Origin: Streptomyces sp. NBC_01197
GTDB taxonomy: Bacteria; Actinomycetota; Actinomycetes; Streptomycetales; Streptomycetaceae
Assembly (NCBI RefSeq): GCF_036010505.1
Contig: NZ_CP108569.1
Location: forward strand, 4,258,001 to 4,322,000
Length of the DNA stretch: 64,000 nt
Reading direction: 5' to 3'
Part shown: one piece after another, positions 1-7,031 of the stretch
Numbering within the stretch: the first letter of the stretch is position 1
Layout of the letters: each line of letters starts with the position of its first letter
Position numbers and translations under genes: made by a program
Notes under the pieces: model-generated
The model's input: only the letters and a program-made list of their open reading frames with translations
The model's database searches: none
Told to the model about the DNA's origin: nothing

Positions 1-686
1 TTGACCTTGATGTCCCGCTCGGCCCACAATCGCGCGAATTCCTCGTCATGGGCGATGAATTCGGCGATGAGGTCGGTCAACGCCTGGTCCTCCGGATAGG
101 CGGCCCACGCGGCGCGCAGGTGAGCGACCCCCTCCCGTACGACGCGTTCGCGGTCGACATAGAGCTCACGCACCTTCGGATGCATCAGGCACAGCCACAT
201 CGAATTGCGCTGCGACGGCGGCAGGGTGTCGAAATCCAGTAGCAGCCCCGCCATTTCGCCGTTCCAGGCCAGGATGTCGTAGCGGTGGTTCATCAGCATG
301 GCCGGCAGCGGCGACAGATCGGCGACCAACCGGGCCAGCGAAGGCGCGGCAGTGGTGGCGAGCTTGTCGGCGTTGCGGGGGCGTTGTCGGGCCAGGTTGA
401 AGAGGTAGGCGCGTTCGCCGGAGGCCAGGCGCAGCGCACGGGCCAGCGCCTCCACCACGTCCGCTGAGGGCCGCAGCCCGCGGCCCTGTTCCAGCCGTAC
501 GACGTAGTCGGTACTGACCCCGGCCAGTTCGGCGACCTCTTCGCGGCGCAGGCCCGGGGTCCGCCGGGCCTGCCGACGCGACGGCAGGTCGAAGTCGTCC
601 GGATCCAGGCGCTCGCGCCGGGCCCGCAGAAACGCAGCCAACTCCTGTGTCGTGTCCACGGTTGTCGTGTCCGCGGTTCGGGTCAT
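1..686 (-). CDS. XRE-family regulator with MmyB-like C-terminal domain (3' end cut by window edge)
   Basis: The minus-strand frame is open from an ATG at 686 to the window edge, about 228 codons, with no stop in view, so the gene is truncated at the left. The N-terminal third contains a helix-turn-helix (around residues 35-65, with REEVAELAGVSTDYVVRLEQ). The rest carries features of the MmyB-like ligand-binding domain: LSPLPAMLMNHRYDILAWN, then WLCLMHP, then a run ending in HDEEFARLW. This is the usual Streptomyces architecture of an XRE regulator that sits next to an oxidoreductase. It is divergent from the aldo/keto reductase at 806, with 119 bp between the starts, so it probably controls that gene. 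Family assignment is solid; the ligand is unknown. Confidence 0.85.
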   Translation of the reverse strand, partial: MTRTADTTTVDTTQELAAFLRARRERLDPDDFDLPSRRQARRTPGLRREEVAELAGVSTDYVVRLEQGRGLRPSADVVEALARALRLASGERAYLFNLARQRPRNADKLATTAAPSLARLVADLSPLPAMLMNHRYDILAWNGEMAGLLLDFDTLPPSQRNSMWLCLMHPKVRELYVDRERVVREGVAHLRAAWAAYPEDQALTDLIAEFIAHDEEFARLWAERDIKV

Positions 687-805
687 CACGTTCGATCAAC
701 AGTCAGGGTAGGACTGGCATTCCCAGGAACTTCTCTCCCTTATCCCGGGCTCGCGGCGGTCACAGACTTGTTTCCGGCAACGGATCACAAGCACAGGAGG
801 ACACG

Positions 806-1870
806 ATGTCGCTCACCCTCGGAACTTACCGACTGCTGGGCCGCTCCGGGCTGCGGGTCTCACCGCTGGCGCTGGGCGCGGCGACCTTCGGTACCGAATG
901 GGGCTGGGGCGCCGAACAGGACGAGGCGCGCAAGCTGTTCGACCTCTACGTGGAGCGCGGCGGCAATTTCATCGACACCGCCAGCACCTACACCCATGGC
1001 AGCTCAGAGCGCCTGCTGGGCGAATTCACCCGCGACAACCGCGAAAGCCTGGTGCTCTCGACGAAATACTCGACGCTGCGCAGGCCCGGCGATCCGAATT
1101 CCGGGGGCAGCCACCGCAAGAGCCTGTTCGCTTCGGTGGAATCCAGTCTGCGACAGCTGAATACGGACTACATCGATCTGCTCTACCTACACATGTGGGA
1201 TCCCACGACGCCGGTCGAGGAGATCCTGCGCGGCATGGACGATCTGGTCCGGCAGGGCAAGGTCCTGTACGTGGCGATCTCCAACGCCCCGGCCTGGCAG
1301 GTGTCGCGCATGCAGGCGATCGCCGATCTGCGCGGCTGGTCGCCGCTGGTCGCGCTGCAGATCGAATACAGCCTGATCGAGCGTGCCGGGGAACGTGACC
1401 TGATCCCCATGGCGCGCGAGATGGGTCTTGGGGTGGCCCCGTGGTCACCGCTGGCAGGCGGGGTGCTCACCGGCAAGTACAGCCGCGACGACCTGACCGC
1501 GGCTGACGTCGCATCCGGCGACGGCACCCGCAGAAGCGTCACCATCGCAGGCGGCGCGCTCACCGAACGCAATCTCGCGATCGTGGACGCCGTGAAGGAG
1601 GTCGCTGCGGAGCTGGGCCGCACAGCCGCCCAGGTCGCGCTGGCCTGGACCTTGCAGAACCCGGGCGTGACCGCACCGACCATCGGCGCCCGCACCCCCG
1701 CGCAGTTGGAGGACAATCTGGGCGCCCTGGAGGTCGACTTCACCGCCGCCCAACTGGCCCGCCTCGACGAGGCCAGCGCGATAGAACTCGGCTTCCCGCA
1801 CGACATGCTCGCCGGCGACTTGGCCCGTACGCTGATCCACGGCGAGCTGGAGGTCGAAACCCGCCGCTGA
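806..1870 (+). CDS. aldo/keto reductase
   Basis: A 354-aa NAD(P)H-dependent oxidoreductase of the aldo/keto reductase superfamily. The catalytic tetrad is visible as Asp57 (NFIDTAS), Tyr62 (TYTHG), Lys87 (LSTKY) and His129 (LLYLHMWD). The C-terminal cofactor region contains TIGARTPAQLEDNLGAL. The frame is open upstream to 647, but the ATG at 806 is chosen because AGGAGG lies at 795-800 and the protein then begins with the normal family N-terminus (TYRLLGRSGLRVSPLALG). It is divergent from the XRE regulator at 1-686, which suggests induction by a small molecule sensed by that regulator. The substrate cannot be inferred. Confidence 0.93.
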   Translation: MSLTLGTYRLLGRSGLRVSPLALGAATFGTEWGWGAEQDEARKLFDLYVERGGNFIDTASTYTHGSSERLLGEFTRDNRESLVLSTKYSTLRRPGDPNSGGSHRKSLFASVESSLRQLNTDYIDLLYLHMWDPTTPVEEILRGMDDLVRQGKVLYVAISNAPAWQVSRMQAIADLRGWSPLVALQIEYSLIERAGERDLIPMAREMGLGVAPWSPLAGGVLTGKYSRDDLTAADVASGDGTRRSVTIAGGALTERNLAIVDAVKEVAAELGRTAAQVALAWTLQNPGVTAPTIGARTPAQLEDNLGALEVDFTAAQLARLDEASAIELGFPHDMLAGDLARTLIHGELEVETRR

Positions 1871-2143
1871 GCCACCCGCTGATACCGGCTGCGGAGCCAG
1901 CCCAGCGCCCCGGCGAGGGCGCGGGTGAGCACGGTGGCGAACCGGTCGTTGGGTACGCCGCCTTCGGGCGTCTTGGCGCCCCTGGTCCGTTTCGCCAGGC
2001 CACACCACCCTCTGTGAGGACTGAGACGGTACGGTGGCGCGCCGTTGCACCGAACGGGTGCGTGGGTGGTGTGGCTGACGTCCTTCCCGAGGAAGGCTGC
2101 TGATCCTGATGTCTGTCAGGGTGTCCAGCGGAAGGGTAGGCCG

Positions 2144-2575
2144 TTGCAGGTCGAATTCGTTACGAGTATCGCGCCGATCGTGCGGGACCGCGAGGCTGCG
2201 CGAGCGTTCTATCAGGGCGCTCTGAACCTGACGTTCGAAGGCGGTGAGGGCGACTACGTCTTCACCCACAGGCTGGACGGCGTCAAGCACTTCGGGCTGT
2301 GGCCGCTCGCCGAGGCCGCTCGCGCCTGCTTCGGAACCGATGAGTGGCCGACGGACGTTCCCATCCCTCAAGCGAGTGTGGAGTTCGAGGTCCTGGACGT
2401 CGCCGGGGCAGCCGAGGAACTGAAGCAGCGCGGGTACCGCCTGATCCACGAAGCCCGGACGGAGCCGTGGACGCAGGTGACCGCGCGACTGCTCAGCCCG
2501 GAGGGGCTCCTCATCGCCGTCTGTTACACGCCCCAGTTCCACGAAGGGGCGGGCCGGAAGGCCGACGGGGGCTGA
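2144..2575 (+). CDS. VOC (glyoxalase/bleomycin-resistance fold) family protein
   Basis: A 143-aa protein of the vicinal-oxygen-chelate superfamily. It has one N-terminal motif (FVTSIAPIVRDREAARAFY) and the paired second half (VEFEVLDVAGAAEELKQRGY, then LLSPEGLLIAVCYTP). The frame is open from an ATG at 2045, but those extra 33 residues do not look like the family. I place the start at the TTG at 2144, which follows a GAAGGG-type ribosome binding site. The final Glu metal ligand usual in catalytic members is not evident, so it may bind rather than transform a ligand. It is convergent with the TetR gene at 2604, 28 bp away. Confidence 0.75.
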   Translation: MQVEFVTSIAPIVRDREAARAFYQGALNLTFEGGEGDYVFTHRLDGVKHFGLWPLAEAARACFGTDEWPTDVPIPQASVEFEVLDVAGAAEELKQRGYRLIHEARTEPWTQVTARLLSPEGLLIAVCYTPQFHEGAGRKADGG

Positions 2576-2603
2576 TCCGGCCTCCGTCAAGGTAAGCGCG
2601 GTC

Positions 2604-3197
2604 CTAGGAGCTCGCCCGGGCGAGGGTCTCGGCCACGGTTGTGCAGGTGAGGGAGACCACCGAGCGCAGCTGCGAGTCCGACGCGCCGGTACGGCTCAGT
2701 ACGGCCAGCGACTGGTTTACGGCGACGACGAACTCCGCTACCTCATCGAGTACTTGGGCGCTGACCGAGGAGCCCGCCAGGGCCCCGCGCACCCGCTGGC
2801 GCTGGGTGTCGAGCAGGCCACGCACCCGGGTGCGGTTCTCCTCGTTCAGGGTCATTGACTGGGCGGCGGACTGGGCGATGAGGCAGCCTGTGGGAACCGT
2901 TGGGTCGGCGATGCGCGCCAGGATGACATCGAAGAATGCCTTCACCGCGCGCACCGGATCACCGGCGGACACCGCGAGCGCTTGCTCGAACTGCGAGCCG
3001 TAGATCGACGCGTAGTGGTCGAGGCACTGGCGGAACAGGGCGTCCTTGTTGCCGAAGGCGCCGTAGAGGGAGCCCCGGCCGAGGCCGGTGGCGGAACCGA
3101 GCGCGTCGAGCGAGGCATCCGCGTACCCGCGTTCCCAGAACACTCTCATTGCCTGGTCCAGGGCCGCACCGACATCGAACTGCTTCCGACCCGACAT
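2604..3197 (-). CDS. TetR/AcrR-family regulator
   Basis: A 197-aa repressor. The N-terminal HTH is clear (RVFWERGYADASLDALGSATGLGRGSLYGAFGNKDALF, of which GRGSLYGAFGNK is the recognition part). The C-terminal half resembles TetR members with an LIAQSAAQS motif that senses small electrophiles or organic ligands. The start is the ATG at 3197, preceded by GGGAGGT. It is divergent from the alpha/beta hydrolase at 3384, and the 186 bp between them hold a long inverted repeat (3243-3291), so it very likely represses both itself and the hydrolase. Confidence 0.92.
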   Translation of the reverse strand: MSGRKQFDVGAALDQAMRVFWERGYADASLDALGSATGLGRGSLYGAFGNKDALFRQCLDHYASIYGSQFEQALAVSAGDPVRAVKAFFDVILARIADPTVPTGCLIAQSAAQSMTLNEENRTRVRGLLDTQRQRVRGALAGSSVSAQVLDEVAEFVVAVNQSLAVLSRTGASDSQLRSVVSLTCTTVAETLARASS

Positions 3198-3242
3198 GCC
3201 GCGCACCTCCCGTTTTCGTGCCCTCTGTTGTGATCCTACGCG

Positions 3243-3291
3243 CATCTTGGATCGATCGGTCACATTATCTTTGACTGAACGATCCAAGATG
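3243..3291. promoter_or_regulatory. Large inverted-repeat operator between tetR and hydrolase
   Basis: The arms are 3243-3262 and 3272-3291, pair at 18 of 20 positions and are separated by 9 bp. The outer 12 bp of each arm (CATCTTGGATCG) are a perfect inverted repeat. A plausible rightward promoter overlaps the right arm: TTGACT at 3272-3277 and TAGCGT at 3295-3300 with a 17-bp spacer. Binding of a TetR dimer here would block transcription toward the hydrolase. Confidence 0.75.
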
Positions 3292-3383
3292 GTTAGCGTG
3301 ACGCCACGACGTGGTTCCCGCACCGGAAAGGCCCGGTGCTCGGGCGAACCGAACCAGCACACCTGACACCGATGGAGGAACCC

Positions 3384-4334
3384 GTGACCGACTTTGCGAC
3401 CAGCGGTGGCGATGCTTCGGAACGTAACCCTGTCCGCGACCTGCCCGTGCACGATCTGGCCGGGTTCACTCACCGCTGGGTCGACGCGGACGGCGTCCGG
3501 CTTCATGCCGTCGAAGGCGGCCGGCCGACCGGCCCAGCTGTTGTCCTGCTCGCCGGATTCCCGCAAACCTGGTGGGCCTGGCGAAATGTGATGCCCAGCC
3601 TCGCCGACCGGTTCCACGTCATCGCCATCGACCTGCCGGGGCAGGGCCACTCCGAGCGTCCGGAGGGCAGCTACGACACACACACAGTCGCCGCGCACGT
3701 CCACGCCGCCGTGCAGGCTCTCGGAGTGTCGACGTACTGGCTGGTCGCCCACGACATCGGCGCCTGGGTCGCGTTCTCCCTCGCCCTCAACTTCGAGGGC
3801 CGGCTGCGCGGGGTCGCTCTGCTCGACGCCGGGATCCCCGGCATCACTCTCCCGGAGGCGATTCCCACCGACCCGGACCGGGCGTGGAAGACCTGGCATT
3901 TCGCGTTCCACACCGTGCCCGACCTGCCCGAGCTGCTGCTCGCCGGCCGTGAACGGGAGTACGTCGGCTGGTTCCTGAAGGTGAAGGCCCACTCTCCCGA
4001 CACGTTCGACCAGGCCGAGCTCGACCACTACGCGGCGTCCGTCGCCGCCGATGGTGGCCTCCGTGCCTCGCTCGCCTACTACCGGGCCGCCGCCGAGTCG
4101 GCGCGCAAGAACCAGGAGGCGGCCGAGCGGCAGCACCTGACCGTCCCCATCCTCGGAATCTCCAGCAGCCACGGCTCCATTCCGGACATGGCGGCCTCCA
4201 TCAGCCCGTGGGCCGACAATGTCACCGGAGTCGTCGTGCCCGACGCCGGCCACTTCATCCCCGATGAGCAGCCCGAAGCCGTTGCTGCCGTCATAGCCGA
4301 TTTCATCGCCGACGGCGACTGGCGACCGGCCTGA
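3384..4334 (+). CDS. alpha/beta-fold hydrolase, epoxide hydrolase/dehalogenase type
   Basis: A 316-aa alpha/beta hydrolase. The nucleophile elbow is VAHDIGAW with Asp124 where esterases have Ser, as in soluble epoxide hydrolases and haloacid-type dehalogenases. The oxyanion segment is LAGFPQTWWAW (residues 56-66; the usual HGFP appears as AGFP). The catalytic His is probably His290 in PDAGHFIPDEQPE. The start is the GTG at 3384 behind GGAGGAA. Control by the divergent TetR repressor through the 3243-3291 operator is likely. A role in detoxifying epoxides or similar electrophiles is an inference. Confidence 0.9.
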   Translation: MTDFATSGGDASERNPVRDLPVHDLAGFTHRWVDADGVRLHAVEGGRPTGPAVVLLAGFPQTWWAWRNVMPSLADRFHVIAIDLPGQGHSERPEGSYDTHTVAAHVHAAVQALGVSTYWLVAHDIGAWVAFSLALNFEGRLRGVALLDAGIPGITLPEAIPTDPDRAWKTWHFAFHTVPDLPELLLAGREREYVGWFLKVKAHSPDTFDQAELDHYAASVAADGGLRASLAYYRAAAESARKNQEAAERQHLTVPILGISSSHGSIPDMAASISPWADNVTGVVVPDAGHFIPDEQPEAVAAVIADFIADGDWRPA

Positions 4335-4429
4335 CGGATGCGATAACGCACAGTGGCCGAACGGTCACCCATGGATATTATTGGTCTGCGCGGGGGCTGA
4401 GGCCCCTACCTCGTCACAAAGGAGCCGAT

Positions 4430-4627
4430 ATGCACGCCAGCAAGGGTGACCGACTTGTCGTCCACGGTCGGGTCGTGGGCAAGGAGGACCACGTCGTAGA
4501 GATTGTGGAGGTGCTCGGCCCGGACGGGACGCCGCCGTACCGTGTGCGCGCCGAGAACGGTCACGAGACGCTTATGTCGCCGGGTCCTGATTCGGTCGTC
4601 GCCCACCACAAGGCATCCGACCGCTGA
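4430..4627 (+). CDS. DUF1918 small protein
   Basis: A 65-aa protein of the DUF1918 family, widespread in actinomycetes, with the characteristic opening MHASKGDRLVVHGRVVGKED and a SH3-like beta pattern ending in RAENGHETLMSPGPDSVV. It starts at an ATG behind AAAGGAG. The biochemical role is unknown. It stands alone between the hydrolase gene and the minus-strand DUF397 gene. Confidence 0.9.
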   Translation: MHASKGDRLVVHGRVVGKEDHVVEIVEVLGPDGTPPYRVRAENGHETLMSPGPDSVVAHHKASDR

Positions 4628-4635
4628 GCTCGGGA

Positions 4636-4709
4636 GTGGTCGGCGCCGACCACGCTCGCTCGCGCCCTGACACGTGAACGGGAGGTGCGCCCCCCCGCTC
4701 ACGCGTCAG
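4636..4709. terminator. Two palindromes forming a probable bidirectional terminator
   Basis: A perfect 18-bp palindrome (GTGGTCGGC/GCCGACCAC) spans 4636-4653. It is followed by a hairpin with arms 4667-4682 and 4694-4709 that pair at 14 of 16 positions. Both lie between the convergent 3' ends of the DUF1918 gene and the DUF397 gene, where a shared terminator is expected. Confidence 0.65.
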
Positions 4710-4724
4710 TCGGGCTGGGGGCGG

Positions 4725-4937
4725 TCAGACGGTGCCGAACTTTCCGGCTTTGACGCCTGCCACGAAGGAGGCGAACGAGCTGGTGCGGAAGTCCAGGACC
4801 GGGCCGTTCGGGTTCTTGGAGTCGCGGACGGGGACCAGGCCGCGCGGGGTGATGAGGTTGGTGGCGACCTCGATGCACTGACCGCCGTTCTCGCTGTACG
4901 AGGACTTGAACCAGCGGGGGGAAGGATCGGTCGTCAC
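4725..4937 (-). CDS. DUF397 domain protein
   Basis: A 70-aa DUF397 protein showing the family signature: WFKSSYSENGGQCIEVA near the N-terminus, VPVRDSKNPNGPVLDF in the middle, and a final FASFVAGVKAGKF. The start overlaps the stop of the upstream XRE gene by 4 bp (4934-4937), so the two are translationally coupled. In Streptomyces such pairs (for example the WhiJ-type loci) act in developmental control, with the small protein thought to modulate the XRE partner. That role is family knowledge, not visible here. Confidence 0.93.
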   Translation of the reverse strand: MTTDPSPRWFKSSYSENGGQCIEVATNLITPRGLVPVRDSKNPNGPVLDFRTSSFASFVAGVKAGKFGTV

Positions 4938-5761
4938 GGGGTGCCCTTTCGTAACTGGTTGATCATGGCCACGGATGCTGCTTGGGAGGCAGCTTCGGCC
5001 TGTAGCTGATGGTAGGCGGTCAGCATCGGTAGCACGAACGTGCTTTCCCTTTCGAGGTGGCCTCGTTGGGCGGATTCGGCGTACGACATGAGCGACCGAT
5101 CCGGCATCGTGAGCACGGTTACCGGCAGGCTGAGAGGGCGACGGACTCCCATGTCAAACGGAGCGATCTGGAGCACGGTGTTCGGCAACTCGGCGAACTC
5201 GACCAGCCGCGCCAACTGGCCATCCATGACGGAGCTACCCCCGATGGGTCTTCTGAGGCAACTCTCGTCAAGTACCACGAAGACCAGTGGGGGCGGTGTC
5301 CGGATCAGCGAGGCTTGGCGCTCTGCAACGAGCAGGATCCGCTCGTTCGCCTGGTCGGGCGAGGTGACGCCGCGTTTCACGGTGCTGTCCCCGAGCGTTG
5401 ATGCGTACTCCGGCGTCTGGAGCAAGCCCGGTATCACGCCGACTTCGTAGAGCCGAATCTCCGCCGCGCGTGCCTCTTGGGCGACGTACTCCGGGAATCC
5501 CTCCAGCAGCGCCGTGTTCCGCGCTGCACGCCCCTGACGCTCGAACCTGTCTCCGGTGCCGAACACTCTGTCAGCGCTCGCCGAAAAGCGATTAGTTGGT
5601 GGGCGGCGACCAGTTTCGACTGCAGAAATGTGGGCTCCAGTGCACCCCATCCGCTCGCCCAGTTCGTCCTGCGTCCAGCCGCGCTCATCCCGTAACGTGC
5701 GCAAACGCTGTCCGAATGCCGCCCCCGGCGATTCTTTGGGGTCCAACTCTTTCCTGTTCAA
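4934..5761 (-). CDS. XRE-family regulator with DUF5753 domain
   Basis: A 275-aa regulator. The N-terminal helix-turn-helix (residues about 14-60, with RTLRDERGWTQDELGERMG and ISAVETGRR) is followed by a DUF5753 domain, recognisable from VGVIPGLLQTPEYA, the segment around LVFVVLDESCLRRPIGG, and TVLQIAPFDMG. The DUF397 gene follows with a 4-bp overlap. It is divergent from the three-ORF cluster at 5865-6594 across a 103-bp gap, so it may control that cluster as well. A few AT-richer codons (for example TNRF near residue 56) differ from the neighbours. Confidence 0.93.
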   Translation of the reverse strand: MNRKELDPKESPGAAFGQRLRTLRDERGWTQDELGERMGCTGAHISAVETGRRPPTNRFSASADRVFGTGDRFERQGRAARNTALLEGFPEYVAQEARAAEIRLYEVGVIPGLLQTPEYASTLGDSTVKRGVTSPDQANERILLVAERQASLIRTPPPLVFVVLDESCLRRPIGGSSVMDGQLARLVEFAELPNTVLQIAPFDMGVRRPLSLPVTVLTMPDRSLMSYAESAQRGHLERESTFVLPMLTAYHQLQAEAASQAASVAMINQLRKGTP

Positions 5762-5864
5762 CGGCTCCCACCCAACTCATCTAACAAGCCACATAAGTTG
5801 AAGACAGCCCGACTGTAGGTCACGCTGAGCCCGCTTGGTAGTGGAATGACTACGGAGAGGAGCG

Positions 5865-6137
5865 GTGGTGGCTGCACAGAACAGCACCCCGGACGAGCAG
5901 GAACCTTCATACGTCCCGGATCCCGGCACGGTCGTGGTCGATACGGGGCACGGCAATAGAACCGGGGAGTTTCGGGGGCTGGCCGGCCCGTACTGGTCGC
6001 TTCGGCCGGTGAGCGGCGGAGCCGAATGGGAGGCCGTCCCCGAGGAGGTTCGGACACCGACTCGCATAGAGCTTCTTGCCGTTGAGATCGCACGGGTCAA
6101 TGCCCGGAGCCGGAGCCGCAGGAGGCTGGGATCGTGA
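5865..6137 (+). CDS. Small conserved actinomycete protein (function unknown)
   Basis: A 90-aa protein starting at a GTG behind GAGAGG. Its core (DTGHGNRTGEFRGLAGPYW, LRPVSGGAEWEA, then EVRTPTRIELLAVEIARVN) matches a pattern I recall in small proteins that often sit beside XRE/DUF397 pairs in Streptomyces. The last residues are Arg-rich. The stop overlaps the GTG of the next ORF (6134), so translation is coupled. No enzymatic motif or membrane segment is seen. Confidence 0.75.
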   Translation: MVAAQNSTPDEQEPSYVPDPGTVVVDTGHGNRTGEFRGLAGPYWSLRPVSGGAEWEAVPEEVRTPTRIELLAVEIARVNARSRSRRRLGS

Positions 6138-6298
6138 CACTCACACCCACACCTGATGACGAACCATGCACGCGGTGCGAGGAGTTCGACCTCGCCGAAG
6201 CCGTCGCCAAGGCCGAGGGCGACGCGAGCAGGGAAACCGACTGCCGGGTTCTGCGCAGGCGGCACCGGCAGGCGGCCCACGGAGGGCAGTCATCGTGA
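6134..6298 (+). CDS. 54-aa coupled small protein with CxxC
   Basis: A 54-aa ORF that starts with a GTG overlapping the previous stop (GTGA) and ends with a TGA overlapping the next GTG. It is predicted hydrophilic: TPDDEPCTRCEEFDLAEAVA with a CxxC near the N-terminus, one further Cys in TDCRV, and a basic tail (LRRRHRQAAH). The two flanking GTGA overlaps are the main evidence that it is translated. It is too short for confident family assignment; a zinc- or partner-binding adapter is possible. Confidence 0.65.
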   Translation: MTLTPTPDDEPCTRCEEFDLAEAVAKAEGDASRETDCRVLRRRHRQAAHGGQSS

Positions 6299-6594
6299 CG
6301 TACTCACTGATCCGGCTCGTCCTCGCCGCAGGAGTCGTGCAGATCCGCCTGCGACGGCACCTGCCCCGCATCATGCGCGTACTCGCCCCCCAACGGCCCG
6401 GCCTGCCAGCCCTGTTCGCGGAACTGCAACGCATCGAGTCCGACCTGGCCTACCGCACGCGGTTCTTCGCCGGACTCAACGCCGCTGTCGCCGAGCGGAA
6501 CGCGGAACGCGTCGCCGAGCTGGAAGCACTCCGAACCGCCGTCGACCAGCTCCGGAACCTGGTCCATCCGGGCAGCGGGGAGCGGACCGCTTGA
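6295..6594 (+). CDS. 99-aa helical protein, last of coupled trio
   Basis: A 99-aa protein starting at the GTG at 6295, overlapping the previous stop by 4 bp. The N-terminus (YSLIRLVLAAGVVQIRLRR) is hydrophobic then basic, followed by an amphipathic helical stretch with heptad-like spacing (LFAELQRIESDL through RVAELEALRTAVDQLRNL), suggesting a coiled coil. No known family is recognised. It closes a three-gene micro-operon divergent from the XRE/DUF397 pair. Confidence 0.7.
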   Translation: MTYSLIRLVLAAGVVQIRLRRHLPRIMRVLAPQRPGLPALFAELQRIESDLAYRTRFFAGLNAAVAERNAERVAELEALRTAVDQLRNLVHPGSGERTA

Positions 6595-6835
6595 CCGGCA
6601 GTTCCTTGGCCGTGGCCGACACTCTGCTTGGGGCGGTCCCGTTCGGGTGGGACAGGTAGGCGCCGTCGTTCCACTCGTCCGCGGGGACCGTCCCGAGTCT
6701 CCGTACGTCCGAGTCTCCGTACGTCGCGAGTCCGTCCCGTAGGGGATCGGATGGGCCCTGAGTCGTAGACGTCCCCCCTGCGCGTTCCGACCACAGCCTG
6801 ACGCCTCAGGACCGCCGGAAAACCATCATGGATAC

Positions 6836-6982
6836 ATGACCACAGCAACCGCCACCGCGCCCCGTACCCCCGCGTCCCGTGCCCCCGCGGCCCACCCCGT
6901 CCGCAGCGCAGTCCGCGCGGTCGGGGCCTTCGCGTCCGCCGCCTTCAGCGTCATGATCCTCGGCGAACACGGCCGCCGCTGA
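6836..6982 (+). CDS. 48-aa small hypothetical protein
   Basis: A short ORF of 48 codons opening MTTATATAPRTPASRAP and continuing into a mildly hydrophobic segment (AVGAFASAAFSVMILGEHGRR). Third positions are strongly GC-rich. It is convergent with the helicase gene and followed by a hairpin at 6994-7018. There is no functional clue. I recall similar short proteins beside this helicase in Streptomyces, but that is recollection only. Confidence 0.5.
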   Translation: MTTATATAPRTPASRAPAAHPVRSAVRAVGAFASAAFSVMILGEHGRR

Positions 6983-6993
6983 GTGGGCTGCTG

Positions 6994-7018
6994 AGCCGGC
7001 CCGCTGAGCAGGCCGGCT
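6994..7018. terminator. Hairpin between small ORF and helicase
   Basis: A perfect 8-bp stem (AGCCGGCC/GGCCGGCT) with a 9-nt loop lies between two convergent genes. Confidence 0.5.
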
Positions 7019-7031
7019 GAAACCAGCCCGC

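Noticed and set aside
898..1398. Several long ORFs in other frames over the aldo/keto reductase
   Set aside because: They are antisense or shifted shadows with Arg/Pro-rich composition and no motif.
1871..2044. Minus-strand sequence resembling a protein fragment (RGAKTPEGGVPNDRFATVLT)
   Set aside because: It reads as coding-like only over about 40 residues, and no family or transposase could be recognised.
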